Source of the DNA: Dickeya oryzae
GTDB taxonomy: Bacteria > Pseudomonadota > Gammaproteobacteria > Enterobacterales > Enterobacteriaceae
NCBI RefSeq assembly: GCF_009372235.1
Contig: NZ_ML762920.1
Coordinates: forward strand, 899,298 to 963,297
Length of the DNA: 64,000 bases
Direction: 5' to 3'
Shown: positions 25,508 to 34,514 of the stretch, one piece after another
How the letters are laid out: each line of letters opens with the position of its first letter
Numbering within the stretch: position 1 is the first letter of the stretch
Made by a program: the position numbers and the translations under genes
The notes under the pieces: model-generated
What the model saw: only the letters and a program-made list of their open reading frames with translations
Database searches by the model: none
Told to the model about the DNA's origin: nothing

Positions 25508-26257
25508 TGTAGCTCGTTTTATCCTAGAATTTTGTATCTCAATGCCAATCGCTAGAAATTGTTTGCTATCTTCTTTTAATCTCCGCCGATAGTTACGTAA
25601 TGTCATATTATTAGTACCTTCACCACTGACAGCTAAAATTAATGTATCAATATGCCAGCCGCCTTTAGGATCGTGCTTATGTGTTAATATATGACGTGCA
25701 ACTGCTTGGCTAATACCATGCTGAAGACGAGCAATGGGGCCTGGATCATGATGAAAATGCAAATCTCGCTTCAACAACATTACTAATGCAACACCTAAGC
25801 GCACTCTCCACAGGTTACGTTCACCACCAGTTAGAGGATTACGCCTAGTCATTGGTGAGGGCACGACATGGTCAATTAAACCGCCTAGAATGGAATAACC
25901 GTGTTTTTCTAAATCTGGTGTTACTATTTCAACAGTTGCCACTCGTAGATCAACAAGTAGTTTTTTAATTCGATCATAACTGTATTGTGCATCGGATAGA
26001 GTTCGGCGTACTTTCGCTGGATCTACTAATAATTCGATTCCTCCATCAGAAATTTCTCGACGTTTCTCGGCCACATAGAGCATTGTTTCGACAATATCCG
26101 CATGACGTTGTCCTAGTCTTCCGGTAACTCGACAACGACCAAAACTAGTCTCCATCCACTGTCCCTTCAGCGCCAAGGGACGTTGACTTGGTTGGTACAG
26201 AATGACTCTAGCCTGCAGAGCTGTACTAGTAGGTGTAACTTTATTACCAGTTATCAT
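25496..26257 (-). CDS. repC: RepC-like replication initiator (IncQ type)
   Basis: 253 residues from ATG 26257 (GGAG nine bases upstream), with an in-frame GTG at 26269 as alternative; both lie inside the end of repA. The C-terminal part matches IncQ RepC-type initiators (HGISQAVARHILTHKHDPKGGWHIDTL, read in parts, and NNMTLRNYRRRLKEDSKQF). RepC binds iterons to open oriV. The order repA-repC and the iterons at its 3' end support this role. A RepB primase is not encoded, so replication would need another primase. Confidence 0.75.
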   Translation of the reverse strand: MITGNKVTPTSTALQARVILYQPSQRPLALKGQWMETSFGRCRVTGRLGQRHADIVETMLYVAEKRREISDGGIELLVDPAKVRRTLSDAQYSYDRIKKLLVDLRVATVEIVTPDLEKHGYSILGGLIDHVVPSPMTRRNPLTGGERNLWRVRLGVALVMLLKRDLHFHHDPGPIARLQHGISQAVARHILTHKHDPKGGWHIDTLILAVSGEGTNNMTLRNYRRRLKEDSKQFLAIGIEIQNSRIKRATTAR

Positions 26258-27101
26258 TTTCTGCACCACTCCATGAAGACATACATTCTTTTGCTATTTG
26301 TTTTTTATTCTTCGATTTGAGTTGCGTTACCCTTAATACTCCCCCCTCATGTCTCTGTAACCAACGATCTGGCGCACGTTCTCCATAATTTGCTTTATTT
26401 ATTCCAAATCTAACAAATTGACCTCGAACATCATCAGAAATACCATACGTCTTCGCTTCCAAGGCGGTCATGCCCGCCAGATAAGATTGCCACCGTATAT
26501 TATCAACCAGGACGCTACTACCCCTGCTTGCCTGCTGTATATCACCAACCCCCATCGTGGCAGCGCCTTTGTTTGAATGGTGTAGAAATATAATCGAACA
26601 TCCAGTATCAGCAGCAATACCTTCTAGCTTTCCAATGACTTTGGACATTGCTGCGCTATTATTCTCATCCTCCTGGTGGAAACGGCGAAGAGTATCCAAA
26701 ATTATTAAACGTCTACCTTTTGAAACTTCATTGATCAAGTTGCTCCAATCCGGCAAGAAAATATTTGGACACTTCCCTACCAAAGGTTCGACCAGTAGCT
26801 TATCAGCTACAATCTGCTGCTGACGTGCTGTTAGATATTTTCCCAAAGCATATAAACGATGGTGAACGATGGTTTCAGAGTCCTCCACAGGTAAATATGC
26901 CACCAACCCAGTCGGATATTCACCAAAGTTTAAAAGATCTACACCACAAGTAATCTGCACAGCCAATTGTAATGCCAGCATTGACTTTCCAGCGCCTCCC
27001 GGAGAAACAATCGCTCCGATAGTACCAATAGCCAAATTAGGCAAGACGTAGTCAATTGGTTGTGGCTTAGCTTCAAATGCTTCCATTATGTTCAATGACA
27101 T
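26244..27101 (-). CDS. repA: RepA-like replicative helicase (IncQ type)
   Basis: 285 residues, closely similar along its length to RSF1010 RepA: IMEAF at the start, DYVLPN, Walker A SPGGAGKSML (K39), LIILDTLRRFH (Walker B), IIFLHHSNKGA and the QQASRGSSVLVDNIRWQSYL stretch, read as separate motifs. RepA is a hexameric 5'-3' helicase for IncQ plasmid replication. It starts 5 bp after alpA ends, and its last codons overlap repC, forming an alpA-repA-repC operon. Its presence suggests the excised island can replicate. Confidence 0.92.
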   Translation of the reverse strand: MSLNIMEAFEAKPQPIDYVLPNLAIGTIGAIVSPGGAGKSMLALQLAVQITCGVDLLNFGEYPTGLVAYLPVEDSETIVHHRLYALGKYLTARQQQIVADKLLVEPLVGKCPNIFLPDWSNLINEVSKGRRLIILDTLRRFHQEDENNSAAMSKVIGKLEGIAADTGCSIIFLHHSNKGAATMGVGDIQQASRGSSVLVDNIRWQSYLAGMTALEAKTYGISDDVRGQFVRFGINKANYGERAPDRWLQRHEGGVLRVTQLKSKNKKQIAKECMSSWSGAENDNW

Positions 27102-27106
27102 TGCTG

Positions 27107-27337
27107 TTACCTACCTAAAACAACACCGGGTCTGGCCGCTTTAAACATTGCTGATTTACGATCCGCAATCCACTGTTCTACTTCGGATAACTGCCATGCA
27201 ACATTTCGGCTAGTAAGTGCTATACGGCGAGGAAACTCGCCTCGCTGTTCAAGGTTATAAATAGTGCGGGCTGACAATGGGATCATTTCCAGAAGTGTTT
27301 TTCTGTTAATGAGCGTGCTATGTGCCTTTGTTTGCAT
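27107..27337 (-). CDS. AlpA-family transcriptional regulator
   Basis: 76 residues. A short helix-turn-helix of the AlpA/excisionase type: INRKTLLEMIPLSARTIYNLEQRGEFPRRI, read in parts, and the VAWQLSEVEQWI end. The ATG at 27337 follows AGGAGGAAGG. AlpA-like proteins of P4-type islands activate integrase or operate as excision factors and regulators. It is the first gene of the alpA-repA-repC operon and diverges from the 27415-28386 gene. Confidence 0.88.
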   Translation of the reverse strand: MQTKAHSTLINRKTLLEMIPLSARTIYNLEQRGEFPRRIALTSRNVAWQLSEVEQWIADRKSAMFKAARPGVVLGR

Positions 27338-27414
27338 CTGCCTTCCTCCTGTTTCCAATCAGGCCTATACAATGCCAAGCATTACCACTTGCTAAAACCT
27401 ATTCATTGGCTAAA

Positions 27415-28386
27415 ATGGTTGACATGAAAATTACTATCTGGGAAGGCTGTGACCTCACAGTTGCAGCTGCAATTAAATTATTTGTAGAGCGTAGTTATCC
27501 GTACTCCATATTTTCACGGAGGTATCCAATACTGCGTCTCATACAAGAAGTTATTGATCCAGCAGTAGCTGCTTATGTAAATTCCCTGCCACCAAGTCAT
27601 AAAGACTACATTTCTGGAGTAAATCTAGGATTTAGTGATGTACTTAAAAAAGTGGGCTTAAACGTCGTAGTACAGGCACAAAGACTTCTTTTGCGTAATT
27701 TCGTTCTGACTTTAGATCAACAAACTTCTCTTGATAAATGCTTTACCGCTACGATTGAGTCTCTTATTGAATTAGTCAGTGAGTGCGCATCCAAGCGGCC
27801 GAAGAAATCCTCTCCTGCAAAAGGAGTAACTATAAATTCACAGCGTAAGCTCGGTTATTGCGAGTTCTGCGGTAATCTAACCGAATTTTCCAAGTTGATC
27901 AGTGAGATATCAGAATTTGTTGCTAACGATAATGAGTTCCCCGTTCATGAAAAACAGGTCCTTAGTCATCGATATTGTTCTGACCATAGGCCCAAACTCA
28001 CCAATGGTCTATGGAATCCAAAATACAGACAAGGAAAGCGGTCTCTCGAACAGTTCAATAAAGAATTAATAAGGCTTAGACGGCAATGCGCTAAACCGCA
28101 TAAAGCTAACGCAAACACAGGGGATATATTGATTGATACCTATTTTCATGAGTGGATGCAGGGCCAAACTTTAACCCCAGCAGATCTAGATAAACTTAGG
28201 AATATTGCCAGACGAATGGTTGACTCCAAATTCACTGATACTAAGAAAAAAATAATCATATTAAAACACCAAGGTTTTAACCAGTTTGAAACCGCACAGG
28301 TTTTAGAAAAAAATCACTACACAACTATGACAAAGCAGGCTGTGTCCAAGGCCTTAGCGTCTGTGAGGAAAGAATTTTATATTTAA
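27415..28386 (+). CDS. Unrecognised protein with Cys/His cluster and C-terminal HTH
   Basis: 323 residues, diverging from alpA. A possible zinc site reads CEFCGN with a later HRYCSDH (around residues 145-190). The C-terminus (KKIIILKHQGFNQFETAQVL, TKQAVSKALASV) looks like a sigma-region-4-type helix-turn-helix. No family is recognised. Two half-sites of the KorB-like box (TGCTAAAA, GGCTAAAA) sit at and before the start. No clear ribosome-binding site; an ATG at 27424 is also possible. A regulator of the island is a reasonable inference. Confidence 0.55.
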   Translation: MVDMKITIWEGCDLTVAAAIKLFVERSYPYSIFSRRYPILRLIQEVIDPAVAAYVNSLPPSHKDYISGVNLGFSDVLKKVGLNVVVQAQRLLLRNFVLTLDQQTSLDKCFTATIESLIELVSECASKRPKKSSPAKGVTINSQRKLGYCEFCGNLTEFSKLISEISEFVANDNEFPVHEKQVLSHRYCSDHRPKLTNGLWNPKYRQGKRSLEQFNKELIRLRRQCAKPHKANANTGDILIDTYFHEWMQGQTLTPADLDKLRNIARRMVDSKFTDTKKKIIILKHQGFNQFETAQVLEKNHYTTMTKQAVSKALASVRKEFYI

Positions 28387-28964
28387 AATAGTATATCCAC
28401 GAGCTATTATGGTGGAAGTTTAAGTCTTAATATCATCCACTTTATTGAATTATAACCAGCCACTTACGAGTGGTTTTTCGCGATTACCCTGCTTCAAATT
28501 GATGATTTTGAAAATACAGTATTATAGTTTATTGTTTGTAGCGCAGCTGTAAGCGTTATGCAAAACGGATCACAGTGATACTACCTCACCAGTAAATCAC
28601 TGAAGCCGATCTGTAATGACATAGAACGAATTGGTTTTATGGTTATGCAATGGCTCATCCCCTTACTTGTCCCTGACCATAAAAAGCATTCGCTTTCCTG
28701 AAAGCAAGTCTAAGCCAAGGGGCGTTTACAGTTGTCTTCTCTTGGCTCATTAGGTACTGGCTTAATTATTAGAATCATGTCGGTGGCATTTTAGTCCAAA
28801 TATGCCTAAACTTTTAGCAGCTAAAATTCGTCTTCTCATGTAGGGTCAAGAAGCTTATGATTTAACCTATTGATTATGTGAATTACCTTGTGAGTATTAC
28901 TCGTAGGATGGAATCTTCCAAAACTCTGACAATTCACTCTGAATGCATGGTAACAAAGAACAGT
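28387..28964. other. Non-coding region between convergent island genes
   Basis: About 580 bp. A short hairpin CCACT-TACG-AGTGG followed by TTTTT (28460-28478) probably ends the HTH gene transcript. A KorB-like palindrome lies at 28812-28826. No coding frame is supported in between. Confidence 0.5.
28812..28826. promoter_or_regulatory. KorB-operator-like palindrome (near match)
   Basis: TTTTAGCAGCTAAAA. It differs from the KorB operator consensus only in the central base (A instead of C or G). Confidence 0.5.
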
Positions 28965-29594
28965 TTAAACCATGGTCTGTTCAGCGTTAAATTTCTCAAG
29001 ATAGACTTCCATTTCGCGAGTCCACCTAGGGGTAGGTACCGAGGTGATCATTAGCCAAGGAAACCACCATACAAGCATGAAGAGTAACATAAGCGGTGCG
29101 ATCATTTCGGCCGAAGAATGAGAAACTATATACATAATGAATAATATTAGTAGAACTGTGTTTACAATCTGACCTACCAGAAAAAGACGCCAGCGAAAAC
29201 AATGCCATTTCCTGTTGAACACAATCCGTCCATCCCGTTCTTCAAGCCAGTTACGCCACGGCTTGAGATAACCAGCCCGCACCCCATAACGATCACACAT
29301 TATTACAGCCAAATCCTGCAGCCGATAATTATACAAGCCTGTGAGCCGATAAAGGCTGCGCTGACGAAGCTCACGCTTTGCCAGACGGACCGCATTTTTA
29401 TTCAAATATGGCTGTGTCAGCATTTGCTCTAGCCGGCGCTTCCTAAGATTGAGTAGTCCACGAAATACACTTCCAGATTCAGCATTAATTACTCTGTGAC
29501 GAACTACACCGAGTGCAATATAGATACACAGCAATAGCCAGCCGGTCTTAGGGTATTGATTCATCCATTGTATAATTACAGACAACTCAGGCAC
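28965..29594 (-). CDS. Unrecognised membrane protein
   Basis: 209 residues, GTG start with AGGA nine bases upstream. One transmembrane helix near the N-terminus (TGWLLLCIYIALGVV) and two near residues 135-185 (LFLVGQIVNTVLLILFIMYIV and LMLLFMLVWWFPWLMI, read in parts), with a basic middle loop of ~100 residues. No family is recognised. A perfect KorB-like box lies ~50 bp upstream, at promoter distance, and the integrase gene ends 124 bp upstream. An entry-exclusion or mating-related role is possible but unsupported. Confidence 0.55.
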   Translation of the reverse strand: MPELSVIIQWMNQYPKTGWLLLCIYIALGVVRHRVINAESGSVFRGLLNLRKRRLEQMLTQPYLNKNAVRLAKRELRQRSLYRLTGLYNYRLQDLAVIMCDRYGVRAGYLKPWRNWLEERDGRIVFNRKWHCFRWRLFLVGQIVNTVLLILFIMYIVSHSSAEMIAPLMLLFMLVWWFPWLMITSVPTPRWTREMEVYLEKFNAEQTMV

Positions 29595-29645
29595 TTTTAT
29601 TTTTCCTATTTATGCAATCCAGATAAAACCAGTAAAGATTCAGTA

Positions 29646-29664
29646 AATTTTAGCGGCTAAAATT
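29646..29664. promoter_or_regulatory. KorB-operator-like palindrome before membrane gene
   Basis: A perfect 19-bp palindrome around TTTAGCGGCTAAA (29649-29661), exact to the KorB operator consensus. It lies 52-70 bp before the membrane protein start, where it could cover the promoter. Confidence 0.7.
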
Positions 29665-29717
29665 GCTCTCCTGGCGTAGATACAAGAAGTATATCCACTT
29701 AAATTACTGATTATTAA

Positions 29718-30908
29718 CTACTTACTAGTCCATTCATCAATCATATTCGCCCAATCTTGTAGCATCTCGGCCCTCTGCTCACGATATTCAGCCTTGTTAT
29801 AAACAGCTCGTACCCCCTTTTGTTCATGGGCAAGGCACTTCTCAATCCAGTCAGTATTGTACCCGGCCTCATGTAGCAAGGTGCTGGCAGTACGCCGTAA
29901 GTCATGGGGACCAAACTTAGGTAACAACTCCCCTTCTTTCTGAGCCAGACGATACGTCAGTGTCAAAACCCGGTTTAAAGTAGCGCTACTCATTGGCGCA
30001 TCGGAATCGTACCGCGAAGGAAGGATAAAATCAGAGCTACCGGCAAAGGTTTTGAGAGCAATCATAATATCCATTGCCTGTCTGGAAAGAAAAACCAAAT
30101 GTGGATTACGTCGTTTCATCCTCTCCTTTGGTATCGTCCATAATGCCTCACTAAAATTGATCTCGTTCCAGGTTGCGTTAGTAAGCTCACTTTTACGTAC
30201 CATCGTTAACAGCAAAAGTTTAACCGCTGCTCTGATTGATGGCGTCGTTCCTACCCGTTCCATGTACCGATACATCAGACCAATTTCAACTGGCGTCAAT
30301 GCCCTGTCACGAGGCTCAAATTTCGCTATGCTTGCAGGCCGTACCAGATCAGCGGGATTCTCAACCTTCTGACCGCGCTCAATAGCCCAGCGATAGACTT
30401 GCAATACAATCTCTCTGGCGTGCACAGCTGTCGCCGGTGCCCCTCTCTCGACAATGTTATCGGTTAATGCGCGTAAGTCTTCATGTGTAATCTCGGTCAA
30501 TTTCTGCTGCGCAAATTTTGACTTCAACTCCCTTTGATATACCGAACGCCGCATATCACGCGTCGATTCAGCCATTTGATAACCGCGTAACCATTTCTCA
30601 GCCCATGCACCAAAAGTCTCCGCATCTTTGATACGCGCTTTATCTCTAGCTTTTTCCCTCGCTGGCGATCTTCCACTGGCAACCATTTTTTTAGCTTCAT
30701 TGAGCCGTTCACGCGCTTCTGCAAGCGTGATCCCTCCAACACCATAGCGGCCAAAAGTAACGGTCTCCTGTCTTCCGTTTATTGAATAGTTATAACGAAA
30801 TGAAATAGTTCCAGCCGGAGTGACCGCAACATACAGACCATCACGGTCATTAACTTTATAGAGTTTCTCCTTCGGCTTAAGGTGACGCAGCCTGGTGTCA
30901 GTCAACAT
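29718..30908 (-). CDS. P4-type tyrosine integrase
   Basis: 396 residues. An N-terminal DUF4102 arm-binding domain (DTRLRHLKPKEKLYKVNDRDGLYV, read in parts) is followed by a core-binding SAM-like domain and the catalytic domain with R238 (MVRKSELT), H335-x-x-R338 (HDLRR), H361 and nucleophile Y370 (VRAVYNKAEY). It is transcribed from the guaA-proximal island edge, the usual arrangement for P4-like elements. It should recombine the 3' end of guaA (attB) with attP. Intact, no frameshift. Confidence 0.93.
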   Translation of the reverse strand: MLTDTRLRHLKPKEKLYKVNDRDGLYVAVTPAGTISFRYNYSINGRQETVTFGRYGVGGITLAEARERLNEAKKMVASGRSPAREKARDKARIKDAETFGAWAEKWLRGYQMAESTRDMRRSVYQRELKSKFAQQKLTEITHEDLRALTDNIVERGAPATAVHAREIVLQVYRWAIERGQKVENPADLVRPASIAKFEPRDRALTPVEIGLMYRYMERVGTTPSIRAAVKLLLLTMVRKSELTNATWNEINFSEALWTIPKERMKRRNPHLVFLSRQAMDIMIALKTFAGSSDFILPSRYDSDAPMSSATLNRVLTLTYRLAQKEGELLPKFGPHDLRRTASTLLHEAGYNTDWIEKCLAHEQKGVRAVYNKAEYREQRAEMLQDWANMIDEWTSK

Positions 30909-31076
30909 GTTTTATTGTTTTCCTTTATCAAAAATACCATGTTGTAAAAAATTCAGAAAAGTTGTTTAACTCTCTGTTTTTAATTGAGTTATAAAAAATA
31001 AATACCATAACTCAACCGAAATTTATCACATGGTACTTTTTCAAACCTGAATTCGAAACCAGAGAGTACCATCAAA
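30909..31076. promoter_or_regulatory. Integrase promoter and candidate arm-type sites
   Basis: TACCAT occurs four times in 138 bp (30935, 31003, 31067 on +; 31030 reversed). Two more copies lie at the other island end (13256, 13268). An inverted repeat TAACTC/GAGTTA lies at 30967-30992. The clustering at both ends suggests integrase arm-binding sites, and this stretch must also hold the int promoter. Confidence 0.45.
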
Positions 31077-31222
31077 AATTCCATTGAAAAAACCGTGCTT
31101 CCCGTTGCTAACAGCTGCCAGAAAGTGCCAGATACAAAAACAAAAAAGCCCGCAGTTACGCGAGCTTAGAGGTACTTTACTGCTTTTACGTGCAGGCTGT
31201 TGCCAGACGTTAAATCATTCCC
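31077..31222. repeat. Right direct repeat / attR: guaA end and element-borne terminator
   Basis: Partner of the repeat at 13046-13193. It comprises the last codons and stop of guaA, then a hairpin (GCTCGCG-TAACT-GCGGGC on the minus strand, followed by TTTTTT) that terminates guaA transcription. The part below 31213 should belong to the island, meaning the element supplies a guaA terminator of its own after insertion. Confidence 0.85.
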
Positions 31223-32792
31223 ACTCAATCGTTGCTGGCGGCTTACCAGAAACGTCGTATACCACGCGGGAGATACCGTCGACTTCGTTGATAATACGGT
31301 TGGAAACGCGGCCGAGGAATTCATACGGCAGGTGCGCCCAGTGCGCAGTCATGAAGTCGATAGTTTCGACTGCACGCAGCGAAACAACCCAGTCGTATTT
31401 GCGACCGTCACCCATGACACCAACGGAGCGTACCGGCAGGAACACCGTGAACGCTTGGCTGACTTTGTCGTACAGTTCTGCTTTGTGCAGTTCTTCGATG
31501 AAGATGGCATCGGCGCGACGCAACAGGTCGCAATACTCTTTCTTCACTTCACCCAGCACACGCACGCCAAGGCCCGGCCCCGGGAACGGATGACGGTACA
31601 GCATGTTATACGGCAGGCCCAATTCCAGACCAATCTTGCGTACTTCGTCTTTGAACAGCTCTTTGAGCGGCTCAACCAGACCCAGCGCCATATCATCCGG
31701 CAAACCACCGACGTTATGGTGCGATTTAATCACATGCGCTTTGCCGGTAGCGGAAGCGGCGGATTCGATCACGTCCGGATAGATAGTGCCTTGCGCCAGC
31801 CATTTCACATCGGTCAGCTTACCGGCTTCTTCATCGAACACGTCAACGAAGACACGACCGATGGTTTTACGCTTGGCTTCCGGGTCATCAATACCCGCCA
31901 GAGCTGATAAGAAACGCTCTTCCGCCGGAACATGCACGATGTTCAAGCCGAACTGGTCGCCAAACATTTCCATCACCTGCTCGGCTTCGTTCAAACGCAA
32001 CAGACCGTTGTCCACAAACACACAGGTCAGGCGTTCACCAATCGCACGGTGCAGCAGCAACGCCGTCACCGACGAGTCAACCCCACCGGACAGGCCAAGA
32101 ATCACCTTATCTCCACCAACCTGCTGACGGATACGCTCAACGGCGTCGTCGATGATTTTGGCCGGTGTCCACAGCGCTTCACACTGGCAAATATCACGGA
32201 CAAAACGCTCCAGCATGCGCTGGCCTTGACGGGTGTGGGTCACTTCCGGGTGGAACTGCACGCCATAGAAGCGTTTTTCTTCGTTCGCCATGATGGCATA
32301 CGGGCAGGTATCGGTACTGGCAACAGTAACAAAATCCGCCGGAATAGCGGTCACTTTATCGCCGTGGCTCATCCATACGTCTAACAAGGGCGCACCGCTG
32401 GCGCTGACAGCATCCTGAATGTCGCGAACCAACGCACTGTTGGATTTGACTTCAACCTGAGCATAACCAAACTCACGCTCGCTGGAGCCTTCTACTTTGC
32501 CGCCCAACTGCATCGCCATGGTCTGCATGCCATAACAGACGCCCAGTACCGGTACACCAGCCTGGAAAACATACTCCGGCGCACGCGGGCTATTAAACTC
32601 GGTGGTACTTTCCGGGCCGCCGGAAAGGATGATGCCATTCGGGTTGAACTCGCGAATTTGCGCTTCGGTGACATCCCATGCCCACAGTTCGCAGTATACG
32701 CCCAGTTCACGTACGCGACGTGCCACCAGTTGCGTGTATTGCGAGCCGAAATCCAGAATAAGAATGCGATGTTGATGAATGTTTTCTGTCAT
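31215..32792 (-). CDS. guaA: GMP synthase (glutamine-hydrolysing)
   Basis: 525 residues, the normal length. It converts XMP to GMP using glutamine and ATP. The class I glutamine amidotransferase domain has its nucleophile Cys in VLGVCYGMQ and a His/Glu pair in QFHPEVTH. The ATP pyrophosphatase P-loop is [10 protein letters not shown], and the C-terminal dimerisation domain ends in PPATIEWE. It follows guaB, separated by a hairpin. Its 3' end is the island attachment site and is fully restored after insertion. Confidence 0.98.
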   Translation of the reverse strand: MTENIHQHRILILDFGSQYTQLVARRVRELGVYCELWAWDVTEAQIREFNPNGIILSGGPESTTEFNSPRAPEYVFQAGVPVLGVCYGMQTMAMQLGGKVEGSSEREFGYAQVEVKSNSALVRDIQDAVSASGAPLLDVWMSHGDKVTAIPADFVTVASTDTCPYAIMANEEKRFYGVQFHPEVTHTRQGQRMLERFVRDICQCEALWTPAKIIDDAVERIRQQVGGDKVILGLSGGVDSSVTALLLHRAIGERLTCVFVDNGLLRLNEAEQVMEMFGDQFGLNIVHVPAEERFLSALAGIDDPEAKRKTIGRVFVDVFDEEAGKLTDVKWLAQGTIYPDVIESAASATGKAHVIKSHHNVGGLPDDMALGLVEPLKELFKDEVRKIGLELGLPYNMLYRHPFPGPGLGVRVLGEVKKEYCDLLRRADAIFIEELHKAELYDKVSQAFTVFLPVRSVGVMGDGRKYDWVVSLRAVETIDFMTAHWAHLPYEFLGRVSNRIINEVDGISRVVYDVSGKPPATIEWE

Positions 32793-32828
32793 GAGAGGCG
32801 TATTCCACTACGGAGCGAAAGAAAAATT

Positions 32829-32852
32829 GAACCCGGTAAGTTTACCGGGTTC
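32829..32852 (-). terminator. Hairpin between guaB and guaA
   Basis: GAACCCGGTAA pairs perfectly with TTACCGGGTTC; on the minus strand it is followed by AATTTTTC. It may partly terminate transcription between guaB and guaA. Confidence 0.6.
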
Positions 32853-32878
32853 GTAACAGTAAATCAGCCGGTAAGCGC

Positions 32879-34342
32879 TTAGCCCATACGATAGTTCGGC
32901 GACTCTTTGGTAATGGTCACATCGTGGACATGGCTTTCCTGAATACCGGCACCGCTGATACGCACAAATTCAGCTTTGGTACGCAGCGCATCAATGGTCG
33001 CACAACCGGTCAGACCCATGCAGGAGCGCAAACCGCCCATCTGCTGATGCACGATCTCTTTCAGGCGGCCTTTATAAGCCACACGACCTTCGATACCTTC
33101 CGGTACCAGCTTGTCAGCTGCATTGTCAGACTGGAAGTAACGGTCGGACGAACCTTTAGACATCGCACCCAGCGAGCCCATGCCGCGGTAAGATTTGAAC
33201 GCACGGCCCTGATACAGTTCGATTTCACCCGGCGATTCTTCCGTACCCGCCAGCATGGAACCGACCATCACACAGGCGGCACCTGCGGCGATCGCTTTGG
33301 CGATATCGCCAGAGAAACGGATACCACCGTCAGCAATCACCGGAATCCCGGTGCCTTCCAGTGCGTCGACTGCATCGGCAATCGCCGTAATCTGCGGTAC
33401 GCCCACACCGGTTACGATACGGGTAGTACAAATAGAGCCAGGGCCAATCCCGACTTTCACGGCACTGACACCGGCTTCGGCCAGCGCACGCGCACCAGCA
33501 CCCGTCGCGACGTTACCACCGATGATCTGCAAATCCGGGTATTTGGCACGGGTTTCACGAATACGCTGCAACACCCCTTCAGAATGACCGTGTGAGGAGT
33601 CAATCAGCAAGACGTCCACGCCAGCGGCAACCAACGCGTCAATACGCTCTTCGTTACCCGCACCCGCACCGACTGCCGCACCAACACGCAAACGGCCGTG
33701 CTCATCTTTACACGCGTTCGGTTTACGTTCCGCTTTCTGGAAATCTTTTACTGTGATCATCCCAACCAGACGGAACTGCGCATCCACCACCAGCGCTTTT
33801 TCGATACGACGCTCGTGCATTTTTTGCAGCACGACGTCGCGCGCTTCGCCTTCTTTGACCGTCACCAGACGTTCTTTCGGGGTCATTACCGCGCTGACCG
33901 GGCGGTCCAGATCGGTAACGAAGCGAACGTCGCGACCCGTGATGATGCCGACCAGCTCATTACCGGTCGTGACCACCGGATAACCGGCAAAACCGTTACG
34001 TTCGGTGAGCGCTTTGACTTCACGCAGTGTCGTTTCTGGCGTTACCGTCTGCGGGTCAACCACCACACCACTTTCATGGCGTTTTACGCGGCTCACTTCT
34101 TCCGCCTGACGCTCAATGGACATGTTCTTATGGATGAAACCAATGCCGCCTTCTTGTGCCAGCGCAATTGCCAGACCAGATTCGGTCACGGTGTCCATAG
34201 CGGCAGACAGCATAGGAATGTTCAAACGGATACGTTGAGTCAGTTGTGTGCTTAGATCAGCCGTGTTGGGCAGAACGGTGGAATGGGCAGGAACGAGGAG
34301 AACATCATCGAAGGTCAGTGCTTCTTTAGCGATTCGTAGCAT
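32879..34342 (-). CDS. guaB: IMP dehydrogenase
   Basis: 487 residues. Oxidises IMP to XMP, the committed step to guanine nucleotides. Barrel motifs: catalytic Cys in [13 protein letters not shown]-binding [13 protein letters not shown], and the [10 protein letters not shown] flap. Two CBS domains are inserted at ~95-200 ([23 protein letters not shown]). First gene of the guaBA operon, divergent from xseA. The promoter region shows a PurR-like site and a GC-rich discriminator. Confidence 0.98.
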   Translation of the reverse strand: MLRIAKEALTFDDVLLVPAHSTVLPNTADLSTQLTQRIRLNIPMLSAAMDTVTESGLAIALAQEGGIGFIHKNMSIERQAEEVSRVKRHESGVVVDPQTVTPETTLREVKALTERNGFAGYPVVTTGNELVGIITGRDVRFVTDLDRPVSAVMTPKERLVTVKEGEARDVVLQKMHERRIEKALVVDAQFRLVGMITVKDFQKAERKPNACKDEHGRLRVGAAVGAGAGNEERIDALVAAGVDVLLIDSSHGHSEGVLQRIRETRAKYPDLQIIGGNVATGAGARALAEAGVSAVKVGIGPGSICTTRIVTGVGVPQITAIADAVDALEGTGIPVIADGGIRFSGDIAKAIAAGAACVMVGSMLAGTEESPGEIELYQGRAFKSYRGMGSLGAMSKGSSDRYFQSDNAADKLVPEGIEGRVAYKGRLKEIVHQQMGGLRSCMGLTGCATIDALRTKAEFVRISGAGIQESHVHDVTITKESPNYRMG

Positions 34343-34395
34343 GGCAATATCTCACCGGGATTGAGGATGGGAATTAGATAAAATATTGCCGCGGC

Positions 34396-34401
34396 ATTAT
34401 A
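34396..34401 (-). promoter_or_regulatory. guaB -10 element with GC-rich discriminator
   Basis: TATAAT on the minus strand, ~55 bp before the guaB start, followed by GCCGCGG. A poor -35 and GC-rich discriminator are as expected for a growth-rate/stringently controlled guaB promoter. Confidence 0.5.
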
Positions 34402-34434
34402 CAGGCCGAAATCGATTGCCTCCAGCATTTTTTT

Positions 34435-34450
34435 ATAAAAACGCTTGCGA
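34435..34450 (-). promoter_or_regulatory. PurR-like operator upstream of guaB
   Basis: TCGCAAGCGTTTTTAT on the minus strand keeps the CGCAA.CGTTT core of the PurR consensus ACGCAAACGTTTGCGT (11 of 16). E. coli guaB is also PurR-controlled. Confidence 0.5.
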
Positions 34451-34514
34451 ACGACCCATTGACCGGTAGTATTGGTAGATTAACTCTCTGTTTTATTATT
34501 TGATCCGGGTCACA

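Larger units (their letters stand above)
13186..31222. mobile_element. guaA-integrated mobilizable genomic island (~18 kb)
   Basis: It is bounded by the two copies of the guaA 3' end and carries a P4-type integrase beside the guaA-proximal edge. The backbone holds alpA, an IncQ-like repA and repC with iterons, an IncP-like oriT with traJ, trbJ-trbK-trbL, and KorB-operator-like palindromes. Cargo: HNH + DUF5677-like pair, SIR2-HerA-KTSC-nuclease operon, RelB antitoxin with broken RelE, VbhA/HTH protein. Base composition is mosaic: very AT-rich at 13.7-16 kb, balanced at 16-21 kb, intermediate in the trb/rep part. guaA is a known insertion hotspot for islands. No relaxase or complete mating apparatus is encoded. 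Confidence 0.88.

Noticed and set aside
27322-27414. N-terminal extension of the HTH gene overlapping alpA
   Set aside because: The extension crosses the alpA start and ribosome-binding site, and the protein-like sequence begins later.
33698-34255. Long open frame antisense to guaB (and similar ones opposite guaA, hisS, ispG, iscS)
   Set aside because: They mirror codon bias of the strongly supported genes on the other strand, show no domain and no ribosome-binding site.
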